Assembly (NCBI RefSeq): GCF_016466415.2
Contig: NZ_CP066772.2
Coordinates: 310,001 to 374,000 of the forward strand
From: Ralstonia pickettii
GTDB lineage: Bacteria > Pseudomonadota > Gammaproteobacteria > Burkholderiales > Burkholderiaceae
Reading direction: 5' to 3'
DNA: 64,000 bases
Below, in pieces: positions 1 to 9,194 of this stretch; position 1 is the stretch's first letter; every line of letters begins with the position of its first letter. Under the pieces are notes generated by a model that was not told where the DNA came from, ran no database searches, and saw only the letters and a list, made by a program, of their open reading frames with translations. The position numbers were made by a program, and so were the translations under genes.

Positions 1-1002
1 CACGGCGATCTCGGAGGCGTTGACGGCCAGCGTGCTCGCCTGACGCGCGTTGTCGGCGTTCTGCTTCACGATGCTCGTCAGCTCTTCCATGCTCGACGCG
101 GTTTCTTCCAGCGAGCTGGCCTGCTCTTCCGTGCGCTGCGACAGATTGGTGTTGCCCGCGGCGATCTGCTGCGTGGCAGAGGCAATCGACTCGCTGCCGC
201 GACGCACCGTCACCACGGTTTCCTTCAGCTTGGCTTGCATCTGCTGCAGGCCTTCCATCAGCAGGCCCATCTCGTCACGCGAGTGGATGCGCACGTCGGT
301 GGTCAGGTTACCGCCCGAAATTTCGTGGAAGTGCACGAGCATCTCTGCGAGCGGGCGCGAGATGGCACGCGAGAGCACGACATAGCAACCGACGGCCAGC
401 GCCAGCCCGATGGCGATCACGAGGCCGAAGGTCCACAGCAGCCCGTTGAAGAACGACTGCGATGCAGCGTAGGCAGCCGAGGACACTTCCTCCTGAATCG
501 CATTCAGGCGATCGGACTGCTCTGCGTAGACACGGAACTGCGTCGGGATTTTTTCCAGTGCCAGCACGCGCGCCGCATCCTTGTCGCCACGGCGGAGCGC
601 ATCGATCGCTCCACCGATCCCATCCTTGATGATGAGGCTGCGCTGCTTGCCGGCTTCGCCCGCAATGCGCTCCTCTTCGGGCGTCGAAAACGGTAGGGCC
701 AGATAGTCCTTCCACGCTTTCTCGCTGCTCTCAATCTGCGTTGCGATGCGGCCCAGCGCGTCCGCGCTCTTGGACGGATCGGGCTCGAAGATGGCGCGAT
801 CCAACGCGGTGCGTGCTTGCGCAAGCTTGGATTCGGCCAGCCCCAGCGCGCGCGTGGAAGGAAGGTTATTGGAGAAGGTTTCCTTGAGCGCTGCGTTGGA
901 GCGCAGGTTGCCGACCAGTCCCAGCGCGCCGACACCCGTCAGGAATGCAGCCAGAACAAACAGCACCAGCGCCAGCCGTGCCTTGATGGAGAGCGTCTTC
1001 AT
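1..1002 (-). CDS. Methyl-accepting chemotaxis protein, 3' part cut by window edge
   Basis: The 334 visible codons begin MKTLSIKARL and run off the window before the end of the signalling domain. Residues about 7-29 form the first membrane helix. They are followed by a Tar-type four-helix periplasmic sensor, a second membrane helix near residue 195-215, a HAMP linker (SRAISRPLAEM) and the first methylation helix with the typical LSQRTEEQASSLEETASSME pattern. The family senses ligands outside the cell and passes the signal to CheA through CheW. The hairpin tip and C-terminal pentapeptide, if any, lie outside the window. A possible sigma-28 promoter lies upstream. The ligand cannot be predicted. 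Confidence 0.93.
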   Translation of the reverse strand, partial: MKTLSIKARLALVLFVLAAFLTGVGALGLVGNLRSNAALKETFSNNLPSTRALGLAESKLAQARTALDRAIFEPDPSKSADALGRIATQIESSEKAWKDYLALPFSTPEEERIAGEAGKQRSLIIKDGIGGAIDALRRGDKDAARVLALEKIPTQFRVYAEQSDRLNAIQEEVSSAAYAASQSFFNGLLWTFGLVIAIGLALAVGCYVVLSRAISRPLAEMLVHFHEISGGNLTTDVRIHSRDEMGLLMEGLQQMQAKLKETVVTVRRGSESIASATQQIAAGNTNLSQRTEEQASSLEETASSMEELTSIVKQNADNARQASTLAVNASEIAV

Positions 1003-1063
1003 ATCTGTCGCGAAGTTGGGGGAGCGTGAAGTGGTTCCTCTCAGGGATCCGAATTCAACAAAA

Positions 1064-1090
1064 CTAACGACAGATCTTCAAAAGACTTTA
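1064..1090 (-). promoter_or_regulatory. Possible sigma-28 (FliA) promoter of the chemoreceptor gene
   Basis: Read on the minus strand, TAAA is followed by exactly 15 bases and then GTCGTTAG, which matches five of eight positions of the flagellar consensus GCCGATAA. It lies about 60 bases before the chemoreceptor start, where a class 3 motility promoter is expected. The match is partial, so this is a prediction. Confidence 0.4.
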
Positions 1091-1141
1091 ACTCCATTCC
1101 TAGGGTTTCCCCGAAGAACAAAGCCTCGTGCCGCTCTTGGC

Positions 1142-1639
1142 TCACGCCTGCATGCGCGCCATCACCGCGTTATCGAGCAAGACCCGCGCACCGTCACCGC
1201 CTGGCGTGCGACCACGTCAAACCCGTTGCGGGCAATGAAGGGCTCGGCGTTCAAGCGCGCGTGCGCTTGCACACGCGGCATGTCGCGCTGCGCTGCCAAC
1301 CCGAGGATGTGGCTCATGAGTTGTTGCCCGATGCCTTGTCGCGCATGGTTGCCGGATACGAAGAAGTGATCGATCTATCCATTCGCCTGCAACTCGGCAT
1401 AAGCGACGGGCTGCGCGTCGGGTTCCGCCACGAACGGCTGGATGCGGCGGATGCGCTCATGCCACTGGGCGACGTCGTAGTCGGTCGGGGCCCAGGCTTC
1501 GCATTGTTCGGGCGTGTATCGGCGGGCGGCGATGCCGTGCACGGCAGAACGAAAGACAGCGTGCAGGAACGGCTCGTCCCCAATTCTGAAAGCGCGTATG
1601 ACGACGGGGCGGGTGTTGAAGCGGTGCGTTCATGATCAT
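1142..1639 (-). pseudogene. GNAT family N-acetyltransferase, broken by two frameshifts and a stop
   Basis: The ATG overlaps the stop of the upstream phosphoesterase gene (ATGA), so the gene was once translationally coupled to it. The start MIMNAPLQHPP is in one frame. After a CCCC run at 1606-1609 the acetyltransferase sequence continues in another frame (VVIRAFRIGDEPFLHAVF). It is then stopped by TAG at 1375-1377 where a Tyr codon would give NGYIDHFFVS, continues through the acetyl-CoA loop (ARQGIGQQLMSHIL), and shifts frame again near 1181-1187 before LLDNAVMARMQA and the stop. Three independent lesions argue for a true pseudogene rather than one sequencing error. Confidence 0.8.
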
Positions 1640-3042
1640 TGCCCCGCATGCGGCAAGTCCATCGATGCCAGCACATCCTTGATGTGCTGCGCCGCCTGCT
1701 GGGCATTCTGTACGGCGGGCACGGGCGCCTGCTGATCAGTCGACAGATTGCGCACGTGGTCGTCAATGCTGATGCCGGTGCCCAGCGGCGCGAGCATCGC
1801 CGCCGATTCGTGCATGGCCCATTGGAAGTCGTTGAGCGGCGCGTTGCGGGCGGCCTGCAAGCCGGCCGGGTTCGCTGCCATGGCACGGGCGACAACGGGA
1901 TCACGGTTGTCGTCGGGCGCGCTCAGTTCCAGCACCTGACCGAGGTCGGGCGCACTGGCATCCCGGGCGGTCAGCGGCGTCCGGATGTTGTACCGCACGC
2001 GCAGCGTCTTGATGATGGCGGTGTGGTCGTACGGCTGCGCCGCGGTCGAGCGGAAGATCGTGCCCTTGGGAATCCACGGCGACACCACCACCGCCGGCAC
2101 GCGCACGCCCAGCCGGTCGAACGCGAAGAGCTGCCCCGGCTGCGGCGGGCTTGGCGGCACCACGGCGGGCGGCGGCACGTGGTCGAAACAGCCACCGTGC
2201 TCATCGAAGGTGATCACGAGCAGGGTCTGATGCCACTGCGGCGAATTGCGCAGCGCGTTGTACACCTGCGCGACCAAAGCATCGCCGTAGCCGATGTCGT
2301 GCGGCGGATGCATGTCGTTGGGCCAGTCGAGATCGGCAAAGTAACGTGGCTCGATAAAGCTGTACGAGGGCAGCTTTCCGCTGGACGCATCGTCGAGAAA
2401 ATCGTCGAACAGGTGAAAGTGATCCAGGTGCAGCCACAGCCGCGTCAGCGTGAGCGACTGCGCGAAGTCGTGGTAATAGACAGCCCAATCGTCGGGCACC
2501 ACGCCGTCAAGCGCATTGAACAGCGTCGGCATCAAGTACGGAAAGTGCACCGGCGAGTTGTTCGGATAACCGTGCGCGGTACCGGTGTGCACAAAGAACC
2601 GGTTCGGCCACGTCTGGCACGGCGCGGAGGCAAACCACGCATCGCATACGGCGTAGTTGCGCGCCAGCGTGCTCAGTGCTGGCACTTGGTCCGCCGTGAA
2701 GAAATGCATGATGTCGCGCGGGTCGCCACCGTTCTTGGCGTAGTTGGTGGTGAAGCCCTGCATGGTGGGCGTCTGACCCAGCGGCATCTGCTGGCCGAAG
2801 AGCTGCTGGTTGATGTCGGTGAACAGCTCGCCCGGGTCGGGGTTGGGCAGCGTCATCACGTTGGGCGGCGCGGGGGTTGTCCACACCCGGATGGGCTGGC
2901 CGCCGCCGTCGGGGTTGGTCTCTTCGCCAGACAGGCCGTCGAACTCTGCGCTCTTTGAATAGAGCGTGCCGAACAGGTTGTCGAACGACCGGTTCTCCAA
3001 CATCAGCACGACCACGTGCTCGATTGCATTCAAGCCTGCCAT
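1636..3042 (-). CDS. Phosphoesterase family protein (phospholipase C / acid phosphatase type)
   Basis: This 468-residue protein belongs to the alkaline-phosphatase-like phosphoesterase family (PF04185), which hydrolyses phosphate esters such as phospholipids. The family signature HVVVLMLENRSFDNLFG lies at residues 7-23. NRFFVHTGTAHG and TFDEHGGCFDHVPPP provide further metal and catalytic residues. The start MAGLNAIEH is chosen because GAGGGGG lies just upstream; a longer reading adds 13 residues without support. No Sec or Tat signal is visible, unlike many secreted phospholipases C, so a cytoplasmic place or another export route is possible. The next gene is a broken acetyltransferase overlapping by four bases. 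Confidence 0.88.
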   Translation of the reverse strand: MAGLNAIEHVVVLMLENRSFDNLFGTLYSKSAEFDGLSGEETNPDGGGQPIRVWTTPAPPNVMTLPNPDPGELFTDINQQLFGQQMPLGQTPTMQGFTTNYAKNGGDPRDIMHFFTADQVPALSTLARNYAVCDAWFASAPCQTWPNRFFVHTGTAHGYPNNSPVHFPYLMPTLFNALDGVVPDDWAVYYHDFAQSLTLTRLWLHLDHFHLFDDFLDDASSGKLPSYSFIEPRYFADLDWPNDMHPPHDIGYGDALVAQVYNALRNSPQWHQTLLVITFDEHGGCFDHVPPPAVVPPSPPQPGQLFAFDRLGVRVPAVVVSPWIPKGTIFRSTAAQPYDHTAIIKTLRVRYNIRTPLTARDASAPDLGQVLELSAPDDNRDPVVARAMAANPAGLQAARNAPLNDFQWAMHESAAMLAPLGTGISIDDHVRNLSTDQQAPVPAVQNAQQAAQHIKDVLASMDLPHAGQ

Positions 3043-3117
3043 GGTGGCCCCCTCGTTTCGTTGCGTTGTTCTGCGGGCCACTATAGGAAGAAACGAGGGG
3101 ATTGGCGTTGCGCGCGT

Positions 3118-4377
3118 CTACTGACGTACCGCCGGCAGCACACGCCATGCAATCAGCGCGCTGGCGGCCGCCACCAGCCACACCACCGGCCACGACGACC
3201 ACGCCAACACCTGCGGCAGGCACAGCGACGTCAGCCCGAGTGCCGCAAACGCGCCCGTGTTGCCGAGCCCCAGCGCCGTGCCGGCGCGCTGCGCACCGGC
3301 CAGCGTCGCCAGCTCGGTATAGCCCACGCCATGCCACGCTGATACGCAAATGCCGCCCGCCACCACGGCCGCCACCAGCGCAACGCGCATGACCGACAGA
3401 TCGATCGACAGCGCCGACGTCATCCACGCCACGCCGGCCAGCCCAACGAACAGCGCAACGCTCAACCGCGCACACGCGAGCAGATAGGCGCGGCGATTGC
3501 CGTGGCGGTCGGTCCAACGCCCGCTCCATACGCGCATGACGGCCGCCCCGCCCTGCACCGCTGCCATGGTGAGGCTGAGTGTGAGCACATTGGCGTGTGC
3601 GAAGTCGCGCAGGAACACCGTGGCAAAAGCGACCACCGCGCCTTGCGGCACGCACAGCAGCCCAATGGCCAGGGCCATGCGCAACAGCGTTGGATCGCGC
3701 AGCGGGCCAGTGCCCCCGGGCGGGGCTGCTTGCGCAACCGCATTCACCGTGTCCGGCGCGTCATGCACCCACAGCCACGTCAGTACCGCAGTCAACGCAC
3801 ATGCCGCCGCCAGCACGCCATAGACGGCGGCAAACCCCGCGTGCGCGGCGATAGTCGGCAGCACGAGCGCGCCAATGCCGCCGCCCAGCGGTACGGCGGT
3901 CTGGCGGATGCTCATGGCGAGCCCCCGCTCGCCTTCGCGAAACCAGCCCATGACGGCGCGGCCGCTCGATCCGTTCACGCTGCCGCCCAGCAGGCCGACG
4001 CTGAGCATGCCGCCCACCAGCCACGCGAGCGGCGGCACGTTGCCATGCAGCGGCACCACGCAACATGCCATCACGAACAGCGCCAGCGCGGTCAGCCCCA
4101 GCCCCGCCAGCAGCACCGTGCGATCGCCCCAGCGGTCGGTCAGCAAGCCCCACGGCAGCTCGCTGATGGCAATGCCAAGCCCCAGCGCGCCCAGCGCCAC
4201 GCCCAGCTCCGCATTGCCCAGGTGATACGCCGAGCGGATGAACACGGCAGTCGTCGGGATGCCCGAAAACGCTGCCGAAAAGCTCGCATTGGCCGCCACG
4301 CCCACGCCCAGCACCTTCCAGCGGTGATGGCGCGGCAGGGGCGTCGACGTGGCCGGCAAGCCCATCGCGGTTGTCAT
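3118..4377 (-). CDS. Major facilitator superfamily transporter
   Basis: This 419-residue protein has about twelve hydrophobic segments and the loop motif ELPWGLLTDRWGDRTVLL between helices 2 and 3, typical of MFS antiporters and uniporters. The start MTTAMGLPATS follows GGAGAG; a reading 17 codons longer lacks a ribosome site. It is divergent from a GlxA-like regulator across 89 bases, so that regulator is its likely controller. The substrate is unknown. The arrangement resembles drug or metabolite exporters controlled by neighbouring AraC-type proteins. Confidence 0.88.
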   Translation of the reverse strand: MTTAMGLPATSTPLPRHHRWKVLGVGVAANASFSAAFSGIPTTAVFIRSAYHLGNAELGVALGALGLGIAISELPWGLLTDRWGDRTVLLAGLGLTALALFVMACCVVPLHGNVPPLAWLVGGMLSVGLLGGSVNGSSGRAVMGWFREGERGLAMSIRQTAVPLGGGIGALVLPTIAAHAGFAAVYGVLAAACALTAVLTWLWVHDAPDTVNAVAQAAPPGGTGPLRDPTLLRMALAIGLLCVPQGAVVAFATVFLRDFAHANVLTLSLTMAAVQGGAAVMRVWSGRWTDRHGNRRAYLLACARLSVALFVGLAGVAWMTSALSIDLSVMRVALVAAVVAGGICVSAWHGVGYTELATLAGAQRAGTALGLGNTGAFAALGLTSLCLPQVLAWSSWPVVWLVAAASALIAWRVLPAVRQ

Positions 4378-4466
4378 GATCGTCTCTCCAGAAATGCGTT
4401 TGACAGCAGCAGTCTGGCGGAGCAACATCAGGCCTAAATGACGTTAATCCCTCATTTCAAGACATC

Positions 4467-5429
4467 ATGCGCAGAATCGGCTTTTTGGTGTTTCCGGGCT
4501 GCAGCCTGCTCGATTTCACCGGCCCGCTGACAGCCTTTGACGTGGCAAACCGGCTCGCGGCCCAGCCGGCGTATCGGATCGACGTGCTGTCCGAAGGCGG
4601 CGCGCAGGTGCAGAGCGCGCCCGGCCTCGTCATGCAGACGCAGGGCCTGGACGATCCGGCCTTCGATACGTTGGTCATCTCGGGCGGCAACGGCCCGCGC
4701 GAAGACGCGTTCTCGCCGCGGCTGATCGCCTTCGTGCGGGAAGCGGCAGCGCATTCACGGCGCATGACGAGCGTGTGCTCCGGCGCCTTTGCGCTGGCGG
4801 CGGCGGGCCTGCTCGATGGCCGCCGCGCCACCACGCACTGGCGCATGGCGGCGCTGCTGCAGCGGCGCTATCCGCGCGTGCAGGTGCAGAGCGATCACAT
4901 CTTCATCCACGACGGCCCTGTGTGGACGTCGGCCGGCATCTCGTCCGGCATCGACCTGGCGCTCGCGCTCATCGAGGAAGACCTGGGTGTCGACGTGTCG
5001 CGCGCCGTGGCCCGCGAGCTGGTGGTCTATCACCGGCGGCCCGGCGGGCAATCGCAGTTCTCGACCTTGCTGGAGCTGGACCCGGCATCGAGCCGCATTG
5101 CGCGGGCGCTGGGCTATGCGCGCGAGCACCTGCACGAGGCGCTGGACGTCGACCGCCTGGCCGAAGTTGCTCACCTGAGCCGCCGCCAGTTCGACCGCGC
5201 CTTTGTGGCGGAGACCGGCCAGACGCCCGCCAAGGCCATCGAAAAGCTCCGTGCCGAAATCGCCCGGCCCCGCGTGGAAGCGGGTGACGAATCGCTGGAA
5301 CACATTGCGCGCGCCGTCGGCTTTGCCGATCCGGAACGCATGCGGCGGGCGTTCATCCGCGTGTTCGGCCAGCCGCCGCAATCGGTGCGGCGCTCGGGGC
5401 GGTCCGGACATACACGTCTGGCGGCCTAG
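4467..5429 (+). CDS. GlxA family transcriptional regulator (DJ-1/PfpI plus AraC HTH)
   Basis: The 320 residues hold an N-terminal DJ-1/PfpI-like domain (about 1-185) and a C-terminal AraC-type pair of helix-turn-helix motifs (about 205-310; VDRLAEVAHLSRRQFDRAF, then IARAVGFADPERMRRAF). The nucleophile elbow SVCSGAFALAAAG is kept, although such domains usually act as ligand sensors rather than enzymes. It is transcribed away from an MFS transporter and probably controls it from the 89-base spacer. Confidence 0.92.
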   Translation: MRRIGFLVFPGCSLLDFTGPLTAFDVANRLAAQPAYRIDVLSEGGAQVQSAPGLVMQTQGLDDPAFDTLVISGGNGPREDAFSPRLIAFVREAAAHSRRMTSVCSGAFALAAAGLLDGRRATTHWRMAALLQRRYPRVQVQSDHIFIHDGPVWTSAGISSGIDLALALIEEDLGVDVSRAVARELVVYHRRPGGQSQFSTLLELDPASSRIARALGYAREHLHEALDVDRLAEVAHLSRRQFDRAFVAETGQTPAKAIEKLRAEIARPRVEAGDESLEHIARAVGFADPERMRRAFIRVFGQPPQSVRRSGRSGHTRLAA

Positions 5430-5493
5430 CACGCCGCACCCATGAATCCGTTACCCTGACGCCCCTGAAATCCGTAATCCCGCATTCGTACCG

Positions 5494-6183
5494 ATGGCCG
5501 ACAATTCAGCCCTGCCCTTGCTCTACAGCTATCGCCGCTGCCCATACGCCATGCGTGCGCGGCTGGCAATGCTGCAAGCCAATCGACGCTTCCAGACCTT
5601 CGAGATCGTCATGCGCGACAAGCCCGCCGAACTGCTGGCGCTGTCCCCGAAAGGGACTGTTCCCGTCTTGCATCTGACCGACGGCGGCGTGCTGGAAGAG
5701 AGCCTGGACATCATGCAGTGGGCCTTCGACGCACGCGACCCGGAAGGCTGGTGGAGCCGCGCACAATCCGACGACAACCTCGCCCTGCTGCGCACCAACG
5801 ACGGCGAGTTCAAGCGCCAGCTCGATCGCTACAAATACCCCGATCGCTATCCGCAAGAGGCAACGCCGCGCGAGACGGCGCGTGCCCGGGCAACAGAAAC
5901 GCTGCTGATGCCGCTGGAATCGCGCTTGCTAGACCAACGCTATCTTGGCGGCCCAACGCCGTGCGCGACGGATCTGGCGATCTTTCCGTTCGTGCGGCAG
6001 TTTGCGGCGGTGGAGCCGGACTGGTTTGCCCGCCAGCCGCTGCCCGCAATACAGGCCTGGCTGGCCGGGTGGCTCACCAGCCGCCTGTTCGAGGTCTGCA
6101 TGACGAAGCAACCCGTGCAGGCCGTTGCCGTGTTTCCCGAGTATCAGCATCTGGATGGATCCACTGACCGACTGACCGACTGA
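5494..6183 (+). CDS. Glutathione S-transferase fold protein
   Basis: This 229-residue protein has an N-terminal thioredoxin-like domain (about 1-85) and an all-helical C-terminal domain. The active-site-like turn reads RRCPYAMRARLAM, so only one Cys of a glutaredoxin-type CPYC is present, as in many bacterial GST-like proteins. VPVLHLTDGGVLEES gives the cis-Pro and the Glu-Ser glutathione-binding region. It likely conjugates or reduces small electrophiles with glutathione in the cytoplasm. A methyltransferase gene starts 24 bases downstream on the same strand and may share its transcript. Confidence 0.88.
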   Translation: MADNSALPLLYSYRRCPYAMRARLAMLQANRRFQTFEIVMRDKPAELLALSPKGTVPVLHLTDGGVLEESLDIMQWAFDARDPEGWWSRAQSDDNLALLRTNDGEFKRQLDRYKYPDRYPQEATPRETARARATETLLMPLESRLLDQRYLGGPTPCATDLAIFPFVRQFAAVEPDWFARQPLPAIQAWLAGWLTSRLFEVCMTKQPVQAVAVFPEYQHLDGSTDRLTD

Positions 6184-6207
6184 TCCACCGATGGAGGCGT
6201 GTAAGCA

Positions 6208-7071
6208 ATGGACGAACCACAGACAGCATCCCCCGACAGCACCGCAGCACGCGTCGCGTTGTGGCGCGCCTTGCACATGCACAGCGATGCACCGCCGCAC
6301 GTGCTGGAAGACGCAGTAGGCTTGAAGCTGCTCGCCCCGGAGCCCGGCTGGCAACAACGGGGCGACATGGACCCGCAGTTCACGCGTCCGTTTCGCGCGT
6401 CCATTGTGGCGCGTGCGCGCTTTATCGAAGACCTCGTCATCGAACAAGCGGGCCGTGGCTTGTTGAGCCAGTACGTGATTCTGGGGGCGGGGCTGGACAG
6501 CTTTGCGCAACGCCGGCCCGATGTGGCATCGCGCATGACGGTGTTTGAAGTCGATCAGCCCGGCCCGCAGGCCTGGAAGCGCCAGCGTCTGCAAGCGCTG
6601 GGCTTCGGCATTCCGCGTTGGCTGCGCTTCGTGCCGGTGGATTTCGAGGCGCGCGAATCCTGGCAGGATGCGCTGGTCGCGGCCGGGTTTGATACGCGCA
6701 GGCCGGCCATCGTGGTCTCCACGGGTGTGAGCATGTATCTGTCGAAGGAAGCCAATGCGGCGACGCTGCGGCAGGTGGCGTCGCTGGCGCCGGGGTCGAT
6801 GCTGGCGATGACATTCCTGCTGCCGCTGGAGATGGCGGACCCGGACGTCCGGCCCGGCCTTGAGATGGCGGAGAAAGGCGCACGTGCGAGCGGCACACCA
6901 TTCATCAGCTTCTTCACGCCGCCAGAGATGCTCGCGCTGGCCCGCGAAAACGGCTTTCGCGATGCCCAGCATATTTCGGCTGACACATTGACGGAACGCT
7001 ATTTCTCCGGCCGGACCGATGGCCTGCGCCCGCCGCGCAACGCAGAAGAACTGCTGCTGGCGACGGTCTAG
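6208..7071 (+). CDS. Class I SAM-dependent methyltransferase, leucine carboxymethyltransferase-like
   Basis: The 287 residues match the LCM/PPM1 family (PF04072), which in bacteria includes many O-methyltransferases of unknown substrate. The cofactor-binding motif I is YVILGAGLDSFAQRRP near residue 90. FEVDQPGPQAWKRQRL is the acidic motif II that binds the adenosine ribose, and IVVSTGVSMYLS matches the typical post-II strand. GGAGG lies ahead of the ATG. It follows the GST-like gene closely and may be cotranscribed with it. No natural substrate can be assigned. Confidence 0.87.
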   Translation: MDEPQTASPDSTAARVALWRALHMHSDAPPHVLEDAVGLKLLAPEPGWQQRGDMDPQFTRPFRASIVARARFIEDLVIEQAGRGLLSQYVILGAGLDSFAQRRPDVASRMTVFEVDQPGPQAWKRQRLQALGFGIPRWLRFVPVDFEARESWQDALVAAGFDTRRPAIVVSTGVSMYLSKEANAATLRQVASLAPGSMLAMTFLLPLEMADPDVRPGLEMAEKGARASGTPFISFFTPPEMLALARENGFRDAQHISADTLTERYFSGRTDGLRPPRNAEELLLATV

Positions 7072-7083
7072 GCTCGCAAGTGC

Positions 7084-7416
7084 CTACCGCTCGCGCAGCG
7101 GCCCTGGCAGCGCTTTCAGGCCGATCCAAAGCACCCCGATGACCACGTTGACTGGCACGCTCAACGCGCTGGGCACATAGAACAGCACCGACAGCCCCGG
7201 CGTGTTGAGCCCCAGTTCCAGTACGCCGCCCAGCGTGTAGCAGAGCAATCCGCACCACAGCCAGCGTCGCATATAGGCCAGCAGCCAGTGGGCGTGCGCC
7301 TGGTTGAAACGCCAGGCGGCCGACCGTTCGAACAGGTTGCCGCGGCTGGCGTCCTTGAACAGCCAGCCGAAGAAGAAGTAGCGGTACAGCAGCGTGCGAA
7401 AGGCGAGCTCTTGCAT
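7084..7416 (-). CDS. Small membrane protein of unknown function
   Basis: This 110-residue protein starts MQELAFRTLL after a clear GAGGGAG ribosome site; a longer reading has no such site. Two hydrophobic stretches near residues 53-72 and 78-102 suggest an inner-membrane protein, and the middle is aromatic- and basic-rich (FERSAAWRFNQAHAHWLL). It follows cheY on the same strand after a 118-base gap and could be the last gene of the chemosensory-like operon, but no domain is recognised and the link is only positional. Confidence 0.65.
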   Translation of the reverse strand: MQELAFRTLLYRYFFFGWLFKDASRGNLFERSAAWRFNQAHAHWLLAYMRRWLWCGLLCYTLGGVLELGLNTPGLSVLFYVPSALSVPVNVVIGVLWIGLKALPGPLRER

Positions 7417-7534
7417 GATGGCTCCCTCGGCCAAACCAGCTTCACGCAAGCAAGTTTGGCTCCAAAATCGCGCGGGCGCCATGCCCTGCAGCGCCGGGTT
7501 GAGCATGGCGCACCCGGCTGCACCGCCTCGCCTC

Positions 7535-7900
7535 TCAGCTTGCCAGCTTCTTGAACGTCTCAAGCACCGCGTCGCCCTTGAACGGCTTGACGATCCAGCC
7601 CTTCACGCCAGCGGCCTTGCCACGGTCTTTCATGGCAGGGCTGCTTTCGGTGGTGAGCATGATGACGTTGACCGTCTTGTTGCCCAGCTCGCCGCGCACC
7701 TTCTCAACCATGGTCAAACCGTCCATGTTGGGCATGTTCACGTCACTGATGACGAGCTTGACGCCGGGGTTGGCCTTGATCTTGGCCAGGCCGTCCTTGC
7801 CGTCAACGGCAGTATCAACCGCCAGGCCGTGCTTCTTCAGAAAGCCGGCCACCTCATCGCGGACGGTGCTCGAATCGTCGACAACCAGAATCTTGCTCAT
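7535..7900 (-). CDS. CheY-like single-domain response regulator
   Basis: This 121-residue receiver domain has every active-site residue: D8 and D9 in VVDDSS, phospho-acceptor D53 in ISDVNMPNMDG, T83 or T84 in MLTTESS, and K105 in VKPF. There is no output domain, so it must act by binding a partner such as a flagellar switch or a chemosensory protein. A strong GAGGAAA precedes the ATG. It lies 29 bases after the CheX-like gene in an operon with a CheA-like kinase, which is its likely phosphodonor. Confidence 0.93.
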   Translation of the reverse strand: MSKILVVDDSSTVRDEVAGFLKKHGLAVDTAVDGKDGLAKIKANPGVKLVISDVNMPNMDGLTMVEKVRGELGNKTVNVIMLTTESSPAMKDRGKAAGVKGWIVKPFKGDAVLETFKKLAS

Positions 7901-7929
7901 GACGCTTTCCTCGTTCTCAAACTTCCAAA

Positions 7930-8463
7930 TCAAAACAATTCCAGCTCGCCACCGGATTCCACTTCGTCGCTCACATCGGCCACGAAATCCAGGGGAGCAT
8001 GGGCACACACGCACACGGTGGCATCCACGCGCACCATGTCGTTGATGGTGACCGCGTAGGTGGCCACGTAGCCGGGCTTGAGCACATCCAGATACGGCAG
8101 GCAGCGCGCGCTCACCACATAGGGCGTGGACATGCCAAGGTCTGGAAACACCTGCAGCAGTTCCTGGTTCAGCGCGCCGCAGCACAGGTTGCCGATTTCC
8201 AGACGCGCTTCTTCAAAAGAACGCCCGGCGCCTTCGCCCGTGAAGTACGTGCGCGTGGCGTCGGATTCATCAAATCGCAGCACCAACAGAAGACGAAAGG
8301 CGATGGACGAGATGGTGAGGATCAGTGCCTCTTCGCCGTTGACGGAGTCGCCTTCGGCTGCGGTGCCGATCTGGCACATGTCTTCGGCCTGCCGCACGAG
8401 CCGCGTACGCGCGGCCTTGCGGAAGATGCGATCGAAACTCTCTTGTGCGTTGCTGCGGATCAC
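7930..8463 (-). CDS. CheX/CheC-like putative CheY-P phosphatase
   Basis: This 177-residue protein carries, at residues about 84-101, the pattern FEEARLEIGNLCCGALNQEL. It resembles the CheX/CheC helix in which a Glu and an Asn three residues later (E89 and N92) insert into the CheY active site and speed dephosphorylation. Only one such helix is evident, as in CheX rather than CheC. It lies between the receptor-like gene and cheY on one strand with gaps of 11 and 29 bases, which fits signal termination for that CheY. The assignment rests on this motif and the context, not on full-length similarity. Confidence 0.65.
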   Translation of the reverse strand: MIRSNAQESFDRIFRKAARTRLVRQAEDMCQIGTAAEGDSVNGEEALILTISSIAFRLLLVLRFDESDATRTYFTGEGAGRSFEEARLEIGNLCCGALNQELLQVFPDLGMSTPYVVSARCLPYLDVLKPGYVATYAVTINDMVRVDATVCVCAHAPLDFVADVSDEVESGGELELF

Positions 8464-8474
8464 GTCAGACCTGC

Positions 8475-9194
8475 CTAGTGAAGCTGGTGTTGAAACTGGC
8501 TAGCCAGCGCCTCGACGCTCGACAGCGATGCAGTGATCATCTTGCCGCCCGCCTGGATGTCCTGGAACGTGGCGGTGGTGGTCAGATCGTTCAAGTGCAG
8601 GCTGTTGCGATAGCTCTTTGACAATTCTTCCGAACGCGCCGCCAGCGCACGCACCTCACTGGCCACCACGGCAAAACCGCGGCCCGCCGTCCCCGCACGC
8701 GCCGCCTCGATGGACGCGTTGAGCGAGACGATCACCACATGCCGGACGATGGACTGCAGTTCCTCGTTCTTCGCGTGCATGTCGTGGTTCTGCTCCATGA
8801 GCGAGATCATCTGCTCATGCCAGCGCTCGAACGTCAGCGCCAGGCCACGCAGGCGCACCGCTTCTTCGGCAATCTGCCCCGCGCGGCTCGCCCAGTGCTC
8901 CTTGGCAGCCGTGGCCGACTGCAGTTCGGTACGCAGTTGCTCGATGACCTCCAGCTGATCGGCAGCGGCATCGCGCATCTGGCCGACCGTGGTTTCCAGT
9001 GCAGCAACTTCCCGCATGCCCGTTTCGACCTGCGCGGCGTGCTTCGTAAGATCCGCTGACAGATCAGCAATGCGGCGATCGGCATCGCCCAAGGTGCGCA
9101 CGAGCGCATTCACCTTCCGCTGCCGGATCACCCACATCAGCACACCGGCAACCAAGCCGCCAGCGATGACGGCCATAACAATCGTCCCCATCAC
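8475..9194 (-). CDS. Short membrane-anchored chemoreceptor-like signalling protein
   Basis: This 239-residue protein has one N-terminal membrane helix (about 4-23), a long coiled coil (about 30-140) and part of a chemoreceptor tip: [12 protein letters not shown], then [18 protein letters not shown]. The segment before it, where receptors normally read IAxQTNLLALNA, is changed to [11 protein letters not shown], and there are no methylation helices, periplasmic sensor or HAMP. It may therefore be a minimal receptor or scaffold for the kinase encoded just upstream. The start overlaps the kinase stop (ATGA), so the two are translationally coupled. Partner and signal are unknown. Confidence 0.85.
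   Translation of the reverse strand: MMGTIVMAVIAGGLVAGVLMWVIRQRKVNALVRTLGDADRRIADLSADLTKHAAQVETGMREVAALETTVGQMRDAAADQLEVIEQLRTELQSATAAKEHWASRAGQIAEEAVRLRGLALTFERWHEQMISLMEQNHDMHAKNEELQSIVRHVVIVSLNASIEAARAGTAGRGFAVVASEVRALAARSEELSKSYRNSLHLNDLTTTATFQDIQAGGKMITASLSSVEALASQFQHQLH

Noticed and set aside
1639-2958. A 439-codon plus-strand frame opposite the phosphoesterase gene
   Set aside because: The minus-strand product carries the family's active-site motifs; the plus frame does not resemble any protein.
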